Positions 35,317 to 42,969 of a stretch of DNA of 64,000 nucleotides are shown one piece after another. Position numbers and translations under genes: made by a program. The stretch comes from an uncultured Bacilli bacterium (lineage in GTDB: Bacteria > Bacillota_I > Bacilli_A > RF39 > UBA660): positions 1-64,000 of the forward strand of contig CAKPMN010000001.1 of the NCBI GenBank assembly GCA_934168005.1, given 5' to 3'. Under the pieces are notes generated by a model. The model was not told the DNA's origin and made no database searches. It worked only from the letters and a program-made list of their open reading frames with translations. Each line of letters begins with the position of its first letter. The stretch's first letter is position 1.

Positions 35317-36464
35317 AAAAGTTAATATTTGCAGTTTTCTTATTTTTTACTAGTATTAATGTTTTAGCATATCATACTGATTTATATTTCTTTTATGATA
35401 AAGATTGTCCTCATTGTAAGAGTGAAATGGAATTTTTAGATTCTATTAAAGATAACTATGATATAACTTATCATTTTTATGAAGTTACAAATGATAAAGA
35501 TAATAGCAAGTTATTAAAACAAGTTAAAACTTCTTTTAAATTATCTAGCAATTATGTTCCTTTTACTGTTATAGGGGACAATACTGTTACTGGATTTAGT
35601 GAAACAGCAAAGGATAGGATACTAAAATATTTGGATATGTGTAGTAATTATGAATGTACTGATAATGTTTTTAAGATTCAAAATGGTCAAGAAATAGAAA
35701 ATAAGAAAGATAATGATCCAAAGTTTAATTTACCTTTTTTAGGTGAAGTTGATGTTAGAAAAACATCTATTCCTTTGATAGCTGTTATATTAGGTCTTAT
35801 AGATGGCTTTAATCCATGTGCTATGTGGGTGTTATTATTTTTAATAAGTGTTTTATTAAATCTTAAAGATAGTAAAAGAAGATGGATTTTAGGACTTACA
35901 TTTTTAGTTACATCAGGTCTTATTTACTTATTTTTTATGGTAGCGTGGTTAAATATTATGATTAGTATGTCTACTGTAAGAATTATTAGAATATTGATTG
36001 GATTATTTGCTTTAGTATTTGGAATATATTCAATATATAAGTTCTTTACTTTTAAAGTGGGTTGTAGTGTTACTGATAAGAATGAAAAGAAAAAGATAAT
36101 GGATAGAACCATTAAATATACAAAAGAAAAGAGCTTTGTCTTAGCTATTCTTGGAATGATTTTTTTAGCTATATCTGTTAATTTGGTCGAGCTTGCATGT
36201 TCTGTTGGACTTCCTGTTATTTTTACTAACATATTAGCTATAAATGATTTATCTGTACTTTCATATGCTTTTAATTTATTTATATATATTTTATTTTATA
36301 TGATGGACGATATTATAATATTTTTGATAGCTATGATAACTTTAAAAGTTACAGGTATATCTAATAAGTATACAAAGTTGTCTAAGATAATAGGTGGGGT
36401 TGTCATGATTTTAATTGGAATATTGATGTTATTTTTTCCATCTATCTTAATGTTTAATTTTTAA
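35313..36464 (+). CDS. Fusion of exported glutaredoxin-like domain and CcdA/DsbD-type membrane domain
   Basis: 383 residues. A signal peptide (1-20) leads to a thioredoxin-fold domain with C32-P-H-C35, then a membrane domain (about 155-383) with six or more helices. The two membrane cysteines of CcdA/DsbD are in GFNPCAMW and ELACSVGLP. Such proteins carry electrons from cytosolic thioredoxin across the membrane to outside thiols; here donor (upstream thioredoxin) and acceptor domain are both encoded in the operon. No terminator follows; the next promoter starts 38 bases later. Confidence 0.88.
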   Translation: MKKLIFAVFLFFTSINVLAYHTDLYFFYDKDCPHCKSEMEFLDSIKDNYDITYHFYEVTNDKDNSKLLKQVKTSFKLSSNYVPFTVIGDNTVTGFSETAKDRILKYLDMCSNYECTDNVFKIQNGQEIENKKDNDPKFNLPFLGEVDVRKTSIPLIAVILGLIDGFNPCAMWVLLFLISVLLNLKDSKRRWILGLTFLVTSGLIYLFFMVAWLNIMISMSTVRIIRILIGLFALVFGIYSIYKFFTFKVGCSVTDKNEKKKIMDRTIKYTKEKSFVLAILGMIFLAISVNLVELACSVGLPVIFTNILAINDLSVLSYAFNLFIYILFYMMDDIIIFLIAMITLKVTGISNKYTKLSKIIGGVVMILIGILMLFFPSILMFNF

Positions 36465-36501
36465 CAAAAACTACAAAATTCGTCATAATTTTTAAAAACT
36501 A

Positions 36502-36530
36502 TTGCATTATATTATTTTAAATGATATATT
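36502..36530 (+). promoter_or_regulatory. Promoter of the secreted-protein/ABC operon
   Basis: TTGCAT (36502-36507), 17-base spacer ending TGA, TATATT (36525-36530). The predicted start gives a ~150-base untranslated leader. Confidence 0.6.
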
Positions 36531-36556
36531 TAACTTAACAACGAGACTAGTATTCA

Positions 36557-36632
36557 TCCTTTGACATTAAAGGAGTGTACTATGTCTTTTTTTAGTATAA
36601 TACACTCCCTTTAAGGAAGTGAGGTGTTTTTT
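36557..36632 (+). promoter_or_regulatory. Leader with mutually exclusive hairpins (candidate attenuator or riboswitch platform)
   Basis: Three overlapping pairings: A, TCCTTT / AAAGGA (36557-36574); B, a ~14-bp stem pairing AAAGGAGTGTA (from 36569) with TACACTCCCTTT (to 36612); C, CACTCCCT / AGGAAGTG (36603-36621) followed by GGTG and six T residues to 36632. B and C share CACTCCC, so only one can form, the layout of a terminator/antiterminator. I recognise no known ligand aptamer. Confidence 0.45.
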
Positions 36633-36686
36633 GTAAATTAATAAATATTTTATAAGATACTTTATTTTTAGTAGGGAGGAATAGTT

Positions 36687-37103
36687 ATGAAAAAAAGTAA
36701 AAAGTATTTAAAAATAAGTTTTTTAGCATTTTGTTTTTCGTTAGTTAGTTTAGTAAGTGTTTCAGCAGCCGGATATAATTTTAATAATTTTACAATCCCT
36801 AAGTATCAAAATTGGGGTGTGTTGGGCTTATTTAAAACGAGTTCTACTACAGACTATGGCACAGTTAGATTATCAAATATGAATCTAGAAGCTGTGACAT
36901 TTAGAGCTCGTTCAATGGATACAAATCAAAACTATGGTCCATTTGGTTCATCAAAAGTTGTTGATCAAGTTGGTGAAACTGTAAAAGTAAAATATAATCA
37001 AACTTATACTGCAAGAACTTATATACAATTGCAGGCAAGAAACCATAATTGGAATTCAGCAACAAGGTCTATTTCAGGGGTATTTTACGTAGATGGAAAA
37101 TAA
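36687..37103 (+). CDS. Small secreted protein, DUF2712-like, first gene of an ABC operon
   Basis: 138 residues. A classical Sec signal peptide (about 1-28, ending VSVSAAG) releases a mature protein of about 110 residues without cysteines. The mature part is beta-rich and aromatic (NFTIPKYQNWG, TYTARTYIQLQARNHNWNS, SISGVFYVDGK). Its layout recalls the DUF2712 and lactococcin-972-like small exported proteins that sit next to ABC transporters in Bacillota, but I see no decisive motif. The gene has an excellent ggagga site, its own promoter and leader, and is separated from the transporter genes by a strong hairpin. Confidence 0.75.
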   Translation: MKKSKKYLKISFLAFCFSLVSLVSVSAAGYNFNNFTIPKYQNWGVLGLFKTSSTTDYGTVRLSNMNLEAVTFRARSMDTNQNYGPFGSSKVVDQVGETVKVKYNQTYTARTYIQLQARNHNWNSATRSISGVFYVDGK

Positions 37104-37113
37104 TTTTTAAGAT

Positions 37114-37152
37114 TTATTTTAGAAGAAGATAAAAAATCTTCTTCTAAAATAA
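37114..37152 (+). terminator. Perfect 17-bp intercistronic hairpin
   Basis: Arms 37114-37130 and 37136-37152 are perfectly complementary (TTATTTTAGAAGAAGAT and its complement), with an AAAAA loop and no T tract behind. It probably stabilises the 3' end of the secreted-protein message or acts as a partial terminator, keeping transporter expression lower. Confidence 0.7.
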
Positions 37153-37170
37153 CTAATTAAAGGAGGACTT

Positions 37171-37986
37171 ATGAAAGAACTTAAATATAATATTAACTAT
37201 TTATTAAGAAAAAAAGAGTTATATATTATGATTATATTCTTACTTGTTATTGTTATTGCAAATGTATATATGGTTTCCTCTGAAGCTTTATTTAGAATGG
37301 ATGATTATAAGGAAACTATTGAGACTGCTGAATATCTCCAAATATTTTCTGGGTATTCTAATTGGATATTATGTCCTATGTTTATTTTAGGAGTTCCTAT
37401 TCTTAGTTCATTAGTATTTTGTGATATATCATGGACTGAAAGAAAAGGAAAAATAGATAATCTTTTATCTAATCGCTTAGATTATAAAACTAATACTATA
37501 GTAAGATTTTTTCTTGCTATATTTGGTACTTTTTTGCTTGTTTTTTTAACATTAATGTTGGATTATTTATGTTTAGTTTATTTATTTGGAAGTGGAGCTA
37601 AGATTGATTATAGTGGAGGAGCTGCTTTTAATATTTTTACTACTATAAAATTTTTAAAAGAATTATTCTATGTTAGTCCATTTTTTCATTCTGTTGTATC
37701 TATTTTACATATATCTTTAATATTTGGATTGTTAACTGGATTAAGCTATGCACTTTCATTTTATTTAAAGCAAAAAGTATTGATTTATTTTACATCACCA
37801 ATTATATTTTTAGTTTTAGAAGTTTTACTTGGCAGTTCAATTGTTTTAAGAAATTTTTCTATATTATTACAAGTTGAGTTAAGAATTGGAAATATCTGGG
37901 CTTCATTAGGAATATATGCTATGTTATTTATTTCTTCAATTTTATTAATTGGACTTCATATAAATAAAAAGGATGTTTTATTATGA
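37171..37986 (+). CDS. ABC-2-type membrane subunit (first of three)
   Basis: 271 residues with about six membrane helices (near 20-37, 62-82, 112-138, 175-198, 205-222, 245-262). A cytosolic SWTERKGKIDNLLSNR loop after the second helix is typical of ABC-2 permeases of the bacitracin/lantibiotic export type, and the gene is in an operon with an ATPase. Strong aaggagg site. The product probably forms a transport channel with the two following proteins, exporting or giving immunity to the secreted protein (inference). Confidence 0.78.
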   Translation: MKELKYNINYLLRKKELYIMIIFLLVIVIANVYMVSSEALFRMDDYKETIETAEYLQIFSGYSNWILCPMFILGVPILSSLVFCDISWTERKGKIDNLLSNRLDYKTNTIVRFFLAIFGTFLLVFLTLMLDYLCLVYLFGSGAKIDYSGGAAFNIFTTIKFLKELFYVSPFFHSVVSILHISLIFGLLTGLSYALSFYLKQKVLIYFTSPIIFLVLEVLLGSSIVLRNFSILLQVELRIGNIWASLGIYAMLFISSILLIGLHINKKDVLL

Positions 37987-38651
37987 AATATGTATTAAAA
38001 AAACCGGCAACATTATTATTTATGGTGATCGTTATTATTCTTGGTATATCAATTGGATATGATGTTGGAAGTATGGGACTATTATCTACTAGATTAAGTG
38101 TTATTACTGTTAGAATTCTAATACTTATATCTTTTATCTATATGGATTTTTTAGTCTTTAGAGATTTAAATAGTTCTATGGTTTTATTTAGAAATAAATC
38201 GTTATTAAAATTTTTTAAATCTGTTATAAAAATAGAAATGTTACTAGTATTTATTTTTTCATTATTATTATTTATACCAATTATTTTACTTAACTTTTCT
38301 ATGTTTTTAAAAGAATTTAATTATTTTGTGCTAATGATTATTAATTTTAATGTAGTTATGACATTTTGTATATCTATAGTTAGACTTATAGATGTTGGAA
38401 TTAATAAGAGATCGTTATCTTCTATAATTTTTATACTATCTTTTATAGCAATTGATTTAATAATGGATGAATTTTACTTTGATATAATCGGTTTATCATC
38501 AATATTTATTCTTCCATTAGAATTTAATTTATTAACATACTTTTTAGTTTTATTTGTACTTATAACATCTATAATAATGATTACGTTTTTAACACTTTAT
38601 GAAATATCAAGAAAGGATTATTTAATAAAAAATGAAGAAGTTAATATCTAA
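37983..38651 (+). CDS. Membrane protein of the ABC operon (second)
   Basis: 222 residues, six hydrophobic segments, very few charged residues outside short loops. Family not recognised by motif; size and topology fit the small permease-like proteins (for example DUF2705) found in bacteriocin-type ABC operons. It overlaps the previous gene by 4 bases and the next by 20. Confidence 0.7.
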   Translation: MKYVLKKPATLLFMVIVIILGISIGYDVGSMGLLSTRLSVITVRILILISFIYMDFLVFRDLNSSMVLFRNKSLLKFFKSVIKIEMLLVFIFSLLLFIPIILLNFSMFLKEFNYFVLMIINFNVVMTFCISIVRLIDVGINKRSLSSIIFILSFIAIDLIMDEFYFDIIGLSSIFILPLEFNLLTYFLVLFVLITSIIMITFLTLYEISRKDYLIKNEEVNI

Positions 38652-39306
38652 TAGAGAAATATTATTTTTTATATTTATGTTGTTTATAATAACAGCTCTT
38701 AAAAGTTCAAACTTAACTTATGGCAACTTTTTAGAAAGTTTTAAAAATGTATTATTTTTTTACAATGAAAAGACTCTATTGATAAACACCGTATCGTTGC
38801 TTCAATATTTTATTTTAATTTTAATTGTTGTAAAAAGGGCGTGTTATAGATTAACACATTTTATATCAAGATATAGAAATAGAAGAAGATATTTATTTAA
38901 AGTTATAACTGATACATTCTTAACAAATATAATATTAACCGTTATTATGATTTTCTTACAAGGTTTTTTATTCCTATATATTAAAGGAGTTAGTTTTAAT
39001 TTTGACTTTTCTTTAATTCAGATTAGTGTTAAGTTGATTTTTGAATTATTTATATCAGAACTTATTTTGATTATTTTAATTTTAATAACTAAGCAATTAA
39101 CTTATTCATATTTGATTTATTTTATTTTTACTAATATTTGCCTACATTACGCACGCGAAAAATATATTCCACTTATTTCGGTTTATTTGGACGCTAAATT
39201 TAATATTTATTTGTTTGGATTAATGTTTATATTAATAGGTATTTTATATTTTTTATATCAAAATTTAGATATAGGAGGGGAATTAGATGAAGTTGAAAGT
39301 AATTAA
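38632..39306 (+). CDS. Membrane protein of the ABC operon (third)
   Basis: 224 residues, six hydrophobic segments, with basic loop RYRNRRRYLFK after the second. Similar in size and topology to the preceding protein but without evident sequence repeats; the pair may be an old duplication. It overlaps both neighbours by 20 bases. The start has agaaagga inside the upstream gene. Confidence 0.7.
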   Translation: MKKLISNREILFFIFMLFIITALKSSNLTYGNFLESFKNVLFFYNEKTLLINTVSLLQYFILILIVVKRACYRLTHFISRYRNRRRYLFKVITDTFLTNIILTVIMIFLQGFLFLYIKGVSFNFDFSLIQISVKLIFELFISELILIILILITKQLTYSYLIYFIFTNICLHYAREKYIPLISVYLDAKFNIYLFGLMFILIGILYFLYQNLDIGGELDEVESN

Positions 39307-39940
39307 TTATACTAAAATTATAAAGAATAAAGTAATTTTAGATAATGTTAACTTAGAGTTAGAAAGTGGAAATATTTATGGCTTTTTTGGAAGAAATGGT
39401 AGTGGGAAAACTATGCTTTTTAGAGCCATAACTTCACTTATACATCCAACAGAAGGGGATGTTTTGATAGATGGAAAATCAGTTAATCATGATGATTTTG
39501 ATTTAAGTCAAGTGGGTATTCTTATAGAAGACCCTGGATTTTATCCACATTTAACTGGATTTGAAAACTTGGAGATGCTTTATACTATTAATAATAAAAA
39601 AGATTCTGATTATATAAAAAGTGTTTTAGATAGGGTTGGACTTTTAGATGCTGCCTTTAAAAAGTATAAAGAATATTCACTTGGAATGAGACAACGCCTT
39701 AGAATAGCGCAAGCATTTATGGAAAATCAAAAAATTATTATATTAGATGAACCTACAAATGGACTTGATGAAAAAGGAATAGAGATTATTTATAATCTTA
39801 TTCAAGAAGAAAAAAACAAAGGAAAGCTTATCTTGCTTGCTAGTCATAATAAGGAAGACTTAAAAATGCTTTGTGATAAGATATATTCTGTAAGAGAAGG
39901 CAAGATAGAAGAGGCATTAAAAGAGGAAGTTTCTTTATGA
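39287..39940 (+). CDS. ABC transporter ATP-binding protein (bacitracin/lantibiotic type)
   Basis: 217 residues, one nucleotide-binding domain without membrane part. Walker A is GRNGSGKT (about 36-43), the signature is YSLGMRQRLRIAQAF (LGMRQ instead of LSGGQ, common in the BcrA/drug-export subgroup), Walker B is IIILDEPTNGLD and the switch His is in ASHNKED. It energises the three membrane proteins encoded upstream. The start lies 20 bases inside the previous gene with gaggggaa upstream. Confidence 0.92.
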   Translation: MKLKVINYTKIIKNKVILDNVNLELESGNIYGFFGRNGSGKTMLFRAITSLIHPTEGDVLIDGKSVNHDDFDLSQVGILIEDPGFYPHLTGFENLEMLYTINNKKDSDYIKSVLDRVGLLDAAFKKYKEYSLGMRQRLRIAQAFMENQKIIILDEPTNGLDEKGIEIIYNLIQEEKNKGKLILLASHNKEDLKMLCDKIYSVREGKIEEALKEEVSL

Positions 39941-40659
39941 TAAAGTATTTGAAATATATATGTCTTATTTTATGCTTTGTTTTAGTTGGAGTTTTATTAT
40001 ATGAAAAATCAAGAATTAAGAAACTAGATTATGAAGAATTTTATAATAAGACAATGTATGATATAGAAAAAACACCAGCAGCTCTTTTATCATCATACGT
40101 TCGTGGTATAAAAGATCAATTCTATGAAGATGTTAAATCTCTTGATGATCTACTTGAACATTCAGAATATGCGGCTTTAGTTAGAATAGATGAAAAAGAA
40201 GTATATGGTGATGGAATTATAAATCATGCAACTGTTCTAAAAAATATAAAAGGATTAGAAGGAAAAGATAAAATTCAGTTTTATGATTTAGCAATTGAGA
40301 CACGTCCTAACATAGCCGTTCAGTATATTGGTGGCACAACCCCTCTTAAGAAAGATAATGAATATTTTGTATTTTTAAATTCACTTAAACATCAAAATAG
40401 AAGAGGGGCAATGATATTTTCTAGTATAGGATATGGATATTTTAAAAATGCCTCTGATACTCCTATACTTCGTGATTATAATCCAAGAGATGGTGTTCCT
40501 TATTCTTTAGATACAATCAAGAATTATGATTTTGTAACATTGATTGAAGATGATAATTGTCATTTTGAAGATGCTGTTATATTAGTTTGTTTACCACCAA
40601 GAGATTTTACAGATTATATAAATATCAAAAAAGAGATACTTGAAAAATATAATTCTTAA
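39937..40659 (+). CDS. Membrane-anchored exported protein of the ABC operon
   Basis: 240 residues. One N-terminal membrane anchor (about 5-23) and an extracytoplasmic domain. The middle part (EYAALVRIDEKEVYGDGII...YIGGTTPLKKDNEYFVFLNS) looks like an OB/netrin-like (TIMP-type) beta barrel, which is common in unassigned Firmicutes surface proteins. It overlaps the ATPase gene by 4 bases; being the last gene of the operon it could be the immunity or adaptor protein for the secreted product (inference). Confidence 0.72.
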   Translation: MIKYLKYICLILCFVLVGVLLYEKSRIKKLDYEEFYNKTMYDIEKTPAALLSSYVRGIKDQFYEDVKSLDDLLEHSEYAALVRIDEKEVYGDGIINHATVLKNIKGLEGKDKIQFYDLAIETRPNIAVQYIGGTTPLKKDNEYFVFLNSLKHQNRRGAMIFSSIGYGYFKNASDTPILRDYNPRDGVPYSLDTIKNYDFVTLIEDDNCHFEDAVILVCLPPRDFTDYINIKKEILEKYNS

Positions 40660-40732
40660 ACACATTTTGATTGACAATAGATATTAACTATGTTATTATT
40701 TATTTAGACACAGAAATGTGTTTTTTAATTGC
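40658..40732 (+). promoter_or_regulatory. secE promoter nested inside a terminator-like inverted repeat
   Basis: The promoter is TTGACA (40671-40676), 17-base spacer ending TGT, TATTAT (40694-40699). It sits between AAACACATTT (40658-40667) and AAATGTGTTT (40714-40723), which are exact complements; a small hairpin ACACA / TGTGT plus six T residues (about 40709-40725) is the local alternative. Transcripts from upstream can form the long stem, while transcripts from this promoter can form only the short hairpin. Confidence 0.6.
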
Positions 40733-40765
40733 AAAAATGCATACAATGAAAGAGGTGTAAGTATT

Positions 40766-40945
40766 TTGAAAAAATTACTTAGATTCTTAGTTGGAGTATC
40801 AAAAGAAAAAGATAAAATTAAATGGCCAACTAAAAAGCAATTAATAGTTTACTCATCTGCAACACTTATATTTATGATAATTGTAGGACTTTTCTTCACA
40901 GGACTTGATTTAGGATTTTCTTATCTTAAAACTTTGGTAGGTTAA
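40766..40945 (+). CDS. secE: Preprotein translocase subunit SecE
   Basis: 59 residues, the short Gram-positive form: an amphipathic helix, the conserved KWPTKKQL turn, and a single membrane helix (about 32-55). Part of the SecYEG channel. TTG 40766 is chosen because agaggtg lies 8-9 bases upstream and the protein then starts as the family does; an ATG at 40718 would add sequence unlike SecE and lies in the leader hairpin. Confidence 0.93.
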   Translation: MKKLLRFLVGVSKEKDKIKWPTKKQLIVYSSATLIFMIIVGLFFTGLDLGFSYLKTLVG

Positions 40946-40948
40946 TTT

Positions 40949-41485
40949 ATGGAAGATAAACAATGGTATGTTGTTAATACCTATTCAGGTCATGAAAATA
41001 AAGTAAAAGAAAAGTTAGAGATGCGTGCTAGTACAATGGGAATGGAAGATTTTATATTCCGCGTTATTGTACCAGAACAAAAAGAAATAGAAGTAAAAGA
41101 TGGTAAAGAAAAAGAAAAAGTTAAAAAGATGTTTCCAGGATATATCTTAGTTGAAATGAAAATGACTGATGAAGCTTGGTTTATTGTTCGTAATACTCCA
41201 GGTGTAACAGGATTTATCGGATCTTCTGGTAAGGGAGCAAAACCATTTCCACTTACTCCAGCAGAAGTTGATAAAATACTAGGAAGTATGGGATTATCTC
41301 GTCTAGAAATTGGTAATTCATTAAATATTGGTGACAAAGTTAAAGTTATTGCAGGACCATTTGCAAATATGTATGGTGTTGTTAAATCAATTGATATGGA
41401 AAGCCAAAAAATTGAAGTCACACTTGATCTATTTGGTCAAGAAACAGTTGTCGAACTTGGACTTACAGAAATTGAAGCTGCATAG
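40949..41485 (+). CDS. nusG: Transcription termination/antitermination factor NusG
   Basis: 178 residues. The NGN domain begins WYVVNTYSGHENKVKEKLE and contains MFPGYILVEM; the C-terminal KOW domain has GDKVKVIAGPFANMYGVVKSI. NusG links RNA polymerase to Rho or ribosomes and affects pausing. It lies 3 bases after secE. Confidence 0.97.
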   Translation: MEDKQWYVVNTYSGHENKVKEKLEMRASTMGMEDFIFRVIVPEQKEIEVKDGKEKEKVKKMFPGYILVEMKMTDEAWFIVRNTPGVTGFIGSSGKGAKPFPLTPAEVDKILGSMGLSRLEIGNSLNIGDKVKVIAGPFANMYGVVKSIDMESQKIEVTLDLFGQETVVELGLTEIEAA

Positions 41486-41514
41486 TAGACAATATGTAAA
41501 AAATGTGATATTAT
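41486..41514 (+). promoter_or_regulatory. Promoter of rplK-rplA
   Basis: TAGACA (41486-41491), 17-base spacer ending TGA, TATTAT (41509-41514), starting right at the nusG stop. Confidence 0.6.
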
Positions 41515-41544
41515 TATTTAGCTATATATTTTTTATATAGAAGA

Positions 41545-41582
41545 AGTGGGAGATGTTTTATGCGGATATCATTTGAACCACT
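41545..41582 (+). promoter_or_regulatory. Candidate L1-binding leader before rplK
   Basis: AGTGG (41545-41549) pairs with CCACT (41578-41582), enclosing GAGATG and GATATCATTTGAA. The GTGGGAG...GAACCAC arrangement resembles ribosomal protein L1 leader sites found between nusG and rplK in Bacillota. It lies 20-30 bases before the ribosome binding site. Confidence 0.55.
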
Positions 41583-41613
41583 CGCGAAAAAAATTTTATA
41601 GGAGGTGTTTTTC

Positions 41614-42039
41614 GTGGCAAAGGAAGTTACAAGAGAAATTAAATTACAAATTCCAGCAGGAAAAGCTACACCAGCTCCACCAGTAGGAACTGTTTTAGGA
41701 CCAGCAGGAATCAATCTTCAAGAATTCTGTACAAAGTACAATGACGCTACTAAAGATAGAATTGGAGATATTCTACCTGTTGTAATTAGTATTTATGAAG
41801 ATAGAAGTTTTGATTTTGTTATCAAGACTCCACCAACTGCATTCTTAATTAAAAAGTATGCAAAAATACAAAAAGGTGCTGTTAAAGGGGCTAATGAAAC
41901 AGTTGCAACTTTAACTCAAGACCAATTAAAAGAAATTGCTGAAATTAAATTGCCTGACTTAAATGCTTACGGACTAGAAGAAGCTATGAAAATAGTTGAA
42001 GGAACTGCTCGTAACATGGGTGTTAAAATTTCAGAATAA
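41614..42039 (+). CDS. rplK: 50S ribosomal protein L11
   Basis: 141 residues, the standard length; APPVGTVLGPAGINLQEFC and the C-terminal GTARNMGVKI are diagnostic. GTG 41614 is the start, with ggaggtg 7 bases upstream, giving the family N-terminus MAKEVTREIKLQIPAGK; a GTG nine bases earlier overlaps the site. Confidence 0.98.
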   Translation: MAKEVTREIKLQIPAGKATPAPPVGTVLGPAGINLQEFCTKYNDATKDRIGDILPVVISIYEDRSFDFVIKTPPTAFLIKKYAKIQKGAVKGANETVATLTQDQLKEIAEIKLPDLNAYGLEEAMKIVEGTARNMGVKISE

Positions 42040-42047
42040 TTAATTAG

Positions 42048-42104
42048 ACATAGGATTAACCTATGTGGGAGGAAAAATCCGCAAATACCACATAAGGAGG
42101 AAAT
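42048..42104 (+). promoter_or_regulatory. L1-site-like switch between rplK and rplA
   Basis: Two perfect 7-bp stems share bases: ACATAGG / CCTATGT (42048-42054 with 42060-42066) and TATGTGG / CCACATA (42062-42068 with 42088-42094). The second encloses GAGG...TCC, has the GTGGGAGG...ACCAC pattern of L1 target RNA, and ends 2 bases before the aggagg of rplA. L1 binding to the second stem could block rplA translation. Confidence 0.55.
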
Positions 42105-42107
42105 TGA

Positions 42108-42803
42108 ATGAAAAAAGGTAAAAAGTATGTAGAAGCTTCAAAAAAAATAGAAAAAAATAAAGCTTATACAAAAGAAGAAGCTATTAGCTTAGTAAAAGAA
42201 ACTTCAACTGCAAACTTTGATGCTTCAATTGAAGTTGCTATTAATTTAAACCTTGATACTAAAAAAGCTGATCAACAACTTAGAGGAGCTATAGTATTAC
42301 CAAACGGTACAGGAAAATCTAACAAAGTATTAGTTATAGCAAAAGGAGCTCAAGCTCAAGCTGCTCGTGAAGCTGGTGCTGATTATGTTGGAGATATGGA
42401 TATGCTAGAAAAAATCGAAAAAGAAAATTGGTTCGATTTCGATACTATGGTAGCTACTCCAGATATGATGCCTCAATTAGGTAAATTAGGTAAGATATTA
42501 GGACCTAAAGGACTAATGCCAAACCCTAAAACTGGTACTGTAACAATGGATACTAAAAAAGCTGTTGAAGAAGTTAAAAAAGGTCGTGTTGAATACCGTA
42601 CAGATAGTTATGGTAATATTCACGCTTTAATAGGAAAAGTTTCATTCGATGATAATAAATTAGTAGAAAATTTAGATGCATTTGTGAATGTAATATTAAA
42701 ATCTAAACCATCTACAGTTAAAGGAAAATATGTATTAAATATTTCTTTATCATCAACAATGGGACCTGGTGTTAAAATTAGTTCAGAAAGTTTTGACATC
42801 TAA
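42108..42803 (+). CDS. rplA: 50S ribosomal protein L1
   Basis: 231 residues, the standard length. KKGKKYVEASKKIEK start, VLPNGTGKSNKVLV, the KILGPKGLMPNPKTGTVT loop and GKVSFDDNKLVEN are diagnostic. It binds 23S rRNA at the L1 stalk and, in many bacteria, its own message. Start preceded by aaggagg. Confidence 0.98.
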   Translation: MKKGKKYVEASKKIEKNKAYTKEEAISLVKETSTANFDASIEVAINLNLDTKKADQQLRGAIVLPNGTGKSNKVLVIAKGAQAQAAREAGADYVGDMDMLEKIEKENWFDFDTMVATPDMMPQLGKLGKILGPKGLMPNPKTGTVTMDTKKAVEEVKKGRVEYRTDSYGNIHALIGKVSFDDNKLVENLDAFVNVILKSKPSTVKGKYVLNISLSSTMGPGVKISSESFDI

Positions 42804-42821
42804 TAAAAAATGTGATACAAT
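42793..42821 (+). promoter_or_regulatory. Promoter of rplJL
   Basis: TTGACA (42793-42798, inside the end of rplA), 17-base spacer ending TGA, TACAAT (42816-42821). Confidence 0.65.
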
Positions 42822-42847
42822 TAATTTGTTTCAAGAAAAATTTGATA

Positions 42848-42960
42848 TTTTACCGTAGACAGTAGGGGAGAAATCTTAATTATCCTACCGAGGACTTTTT
42901 AATAAAAGACTTTGGCCTTACTGTTTTAGTAAGGCTTTTATTTTACGGTTATGGTTCGGA
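42848..42960 (+). promoter_or_regulatory. Ribosomal protein L10 leader with attenuator
   Basis: The conserved Firmicutes L10 leader: ACCGTAGACAGTAGGGGAG ... TTATCCTACCGAGG, closed by ACCGTA (42852-42857) pairing with TACGGT (42944-42949). Inside lies an intrinsic terminator, GCCTTACT / AGTAAGGC (42915-42935) followed by TTTTATTTT. L10(L12)4 binding to the leader controls rplJL. Confidence 0.85.
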
Positions 42961-42969
42961 GGTGAAATT

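Noticed and set aside
40990..41421. 143-residue minus-strand frame opposite nusG
   Set aside because: nusG is unmistakable on the plus strand, and the opposite frame has no family features or ribosome binding site.
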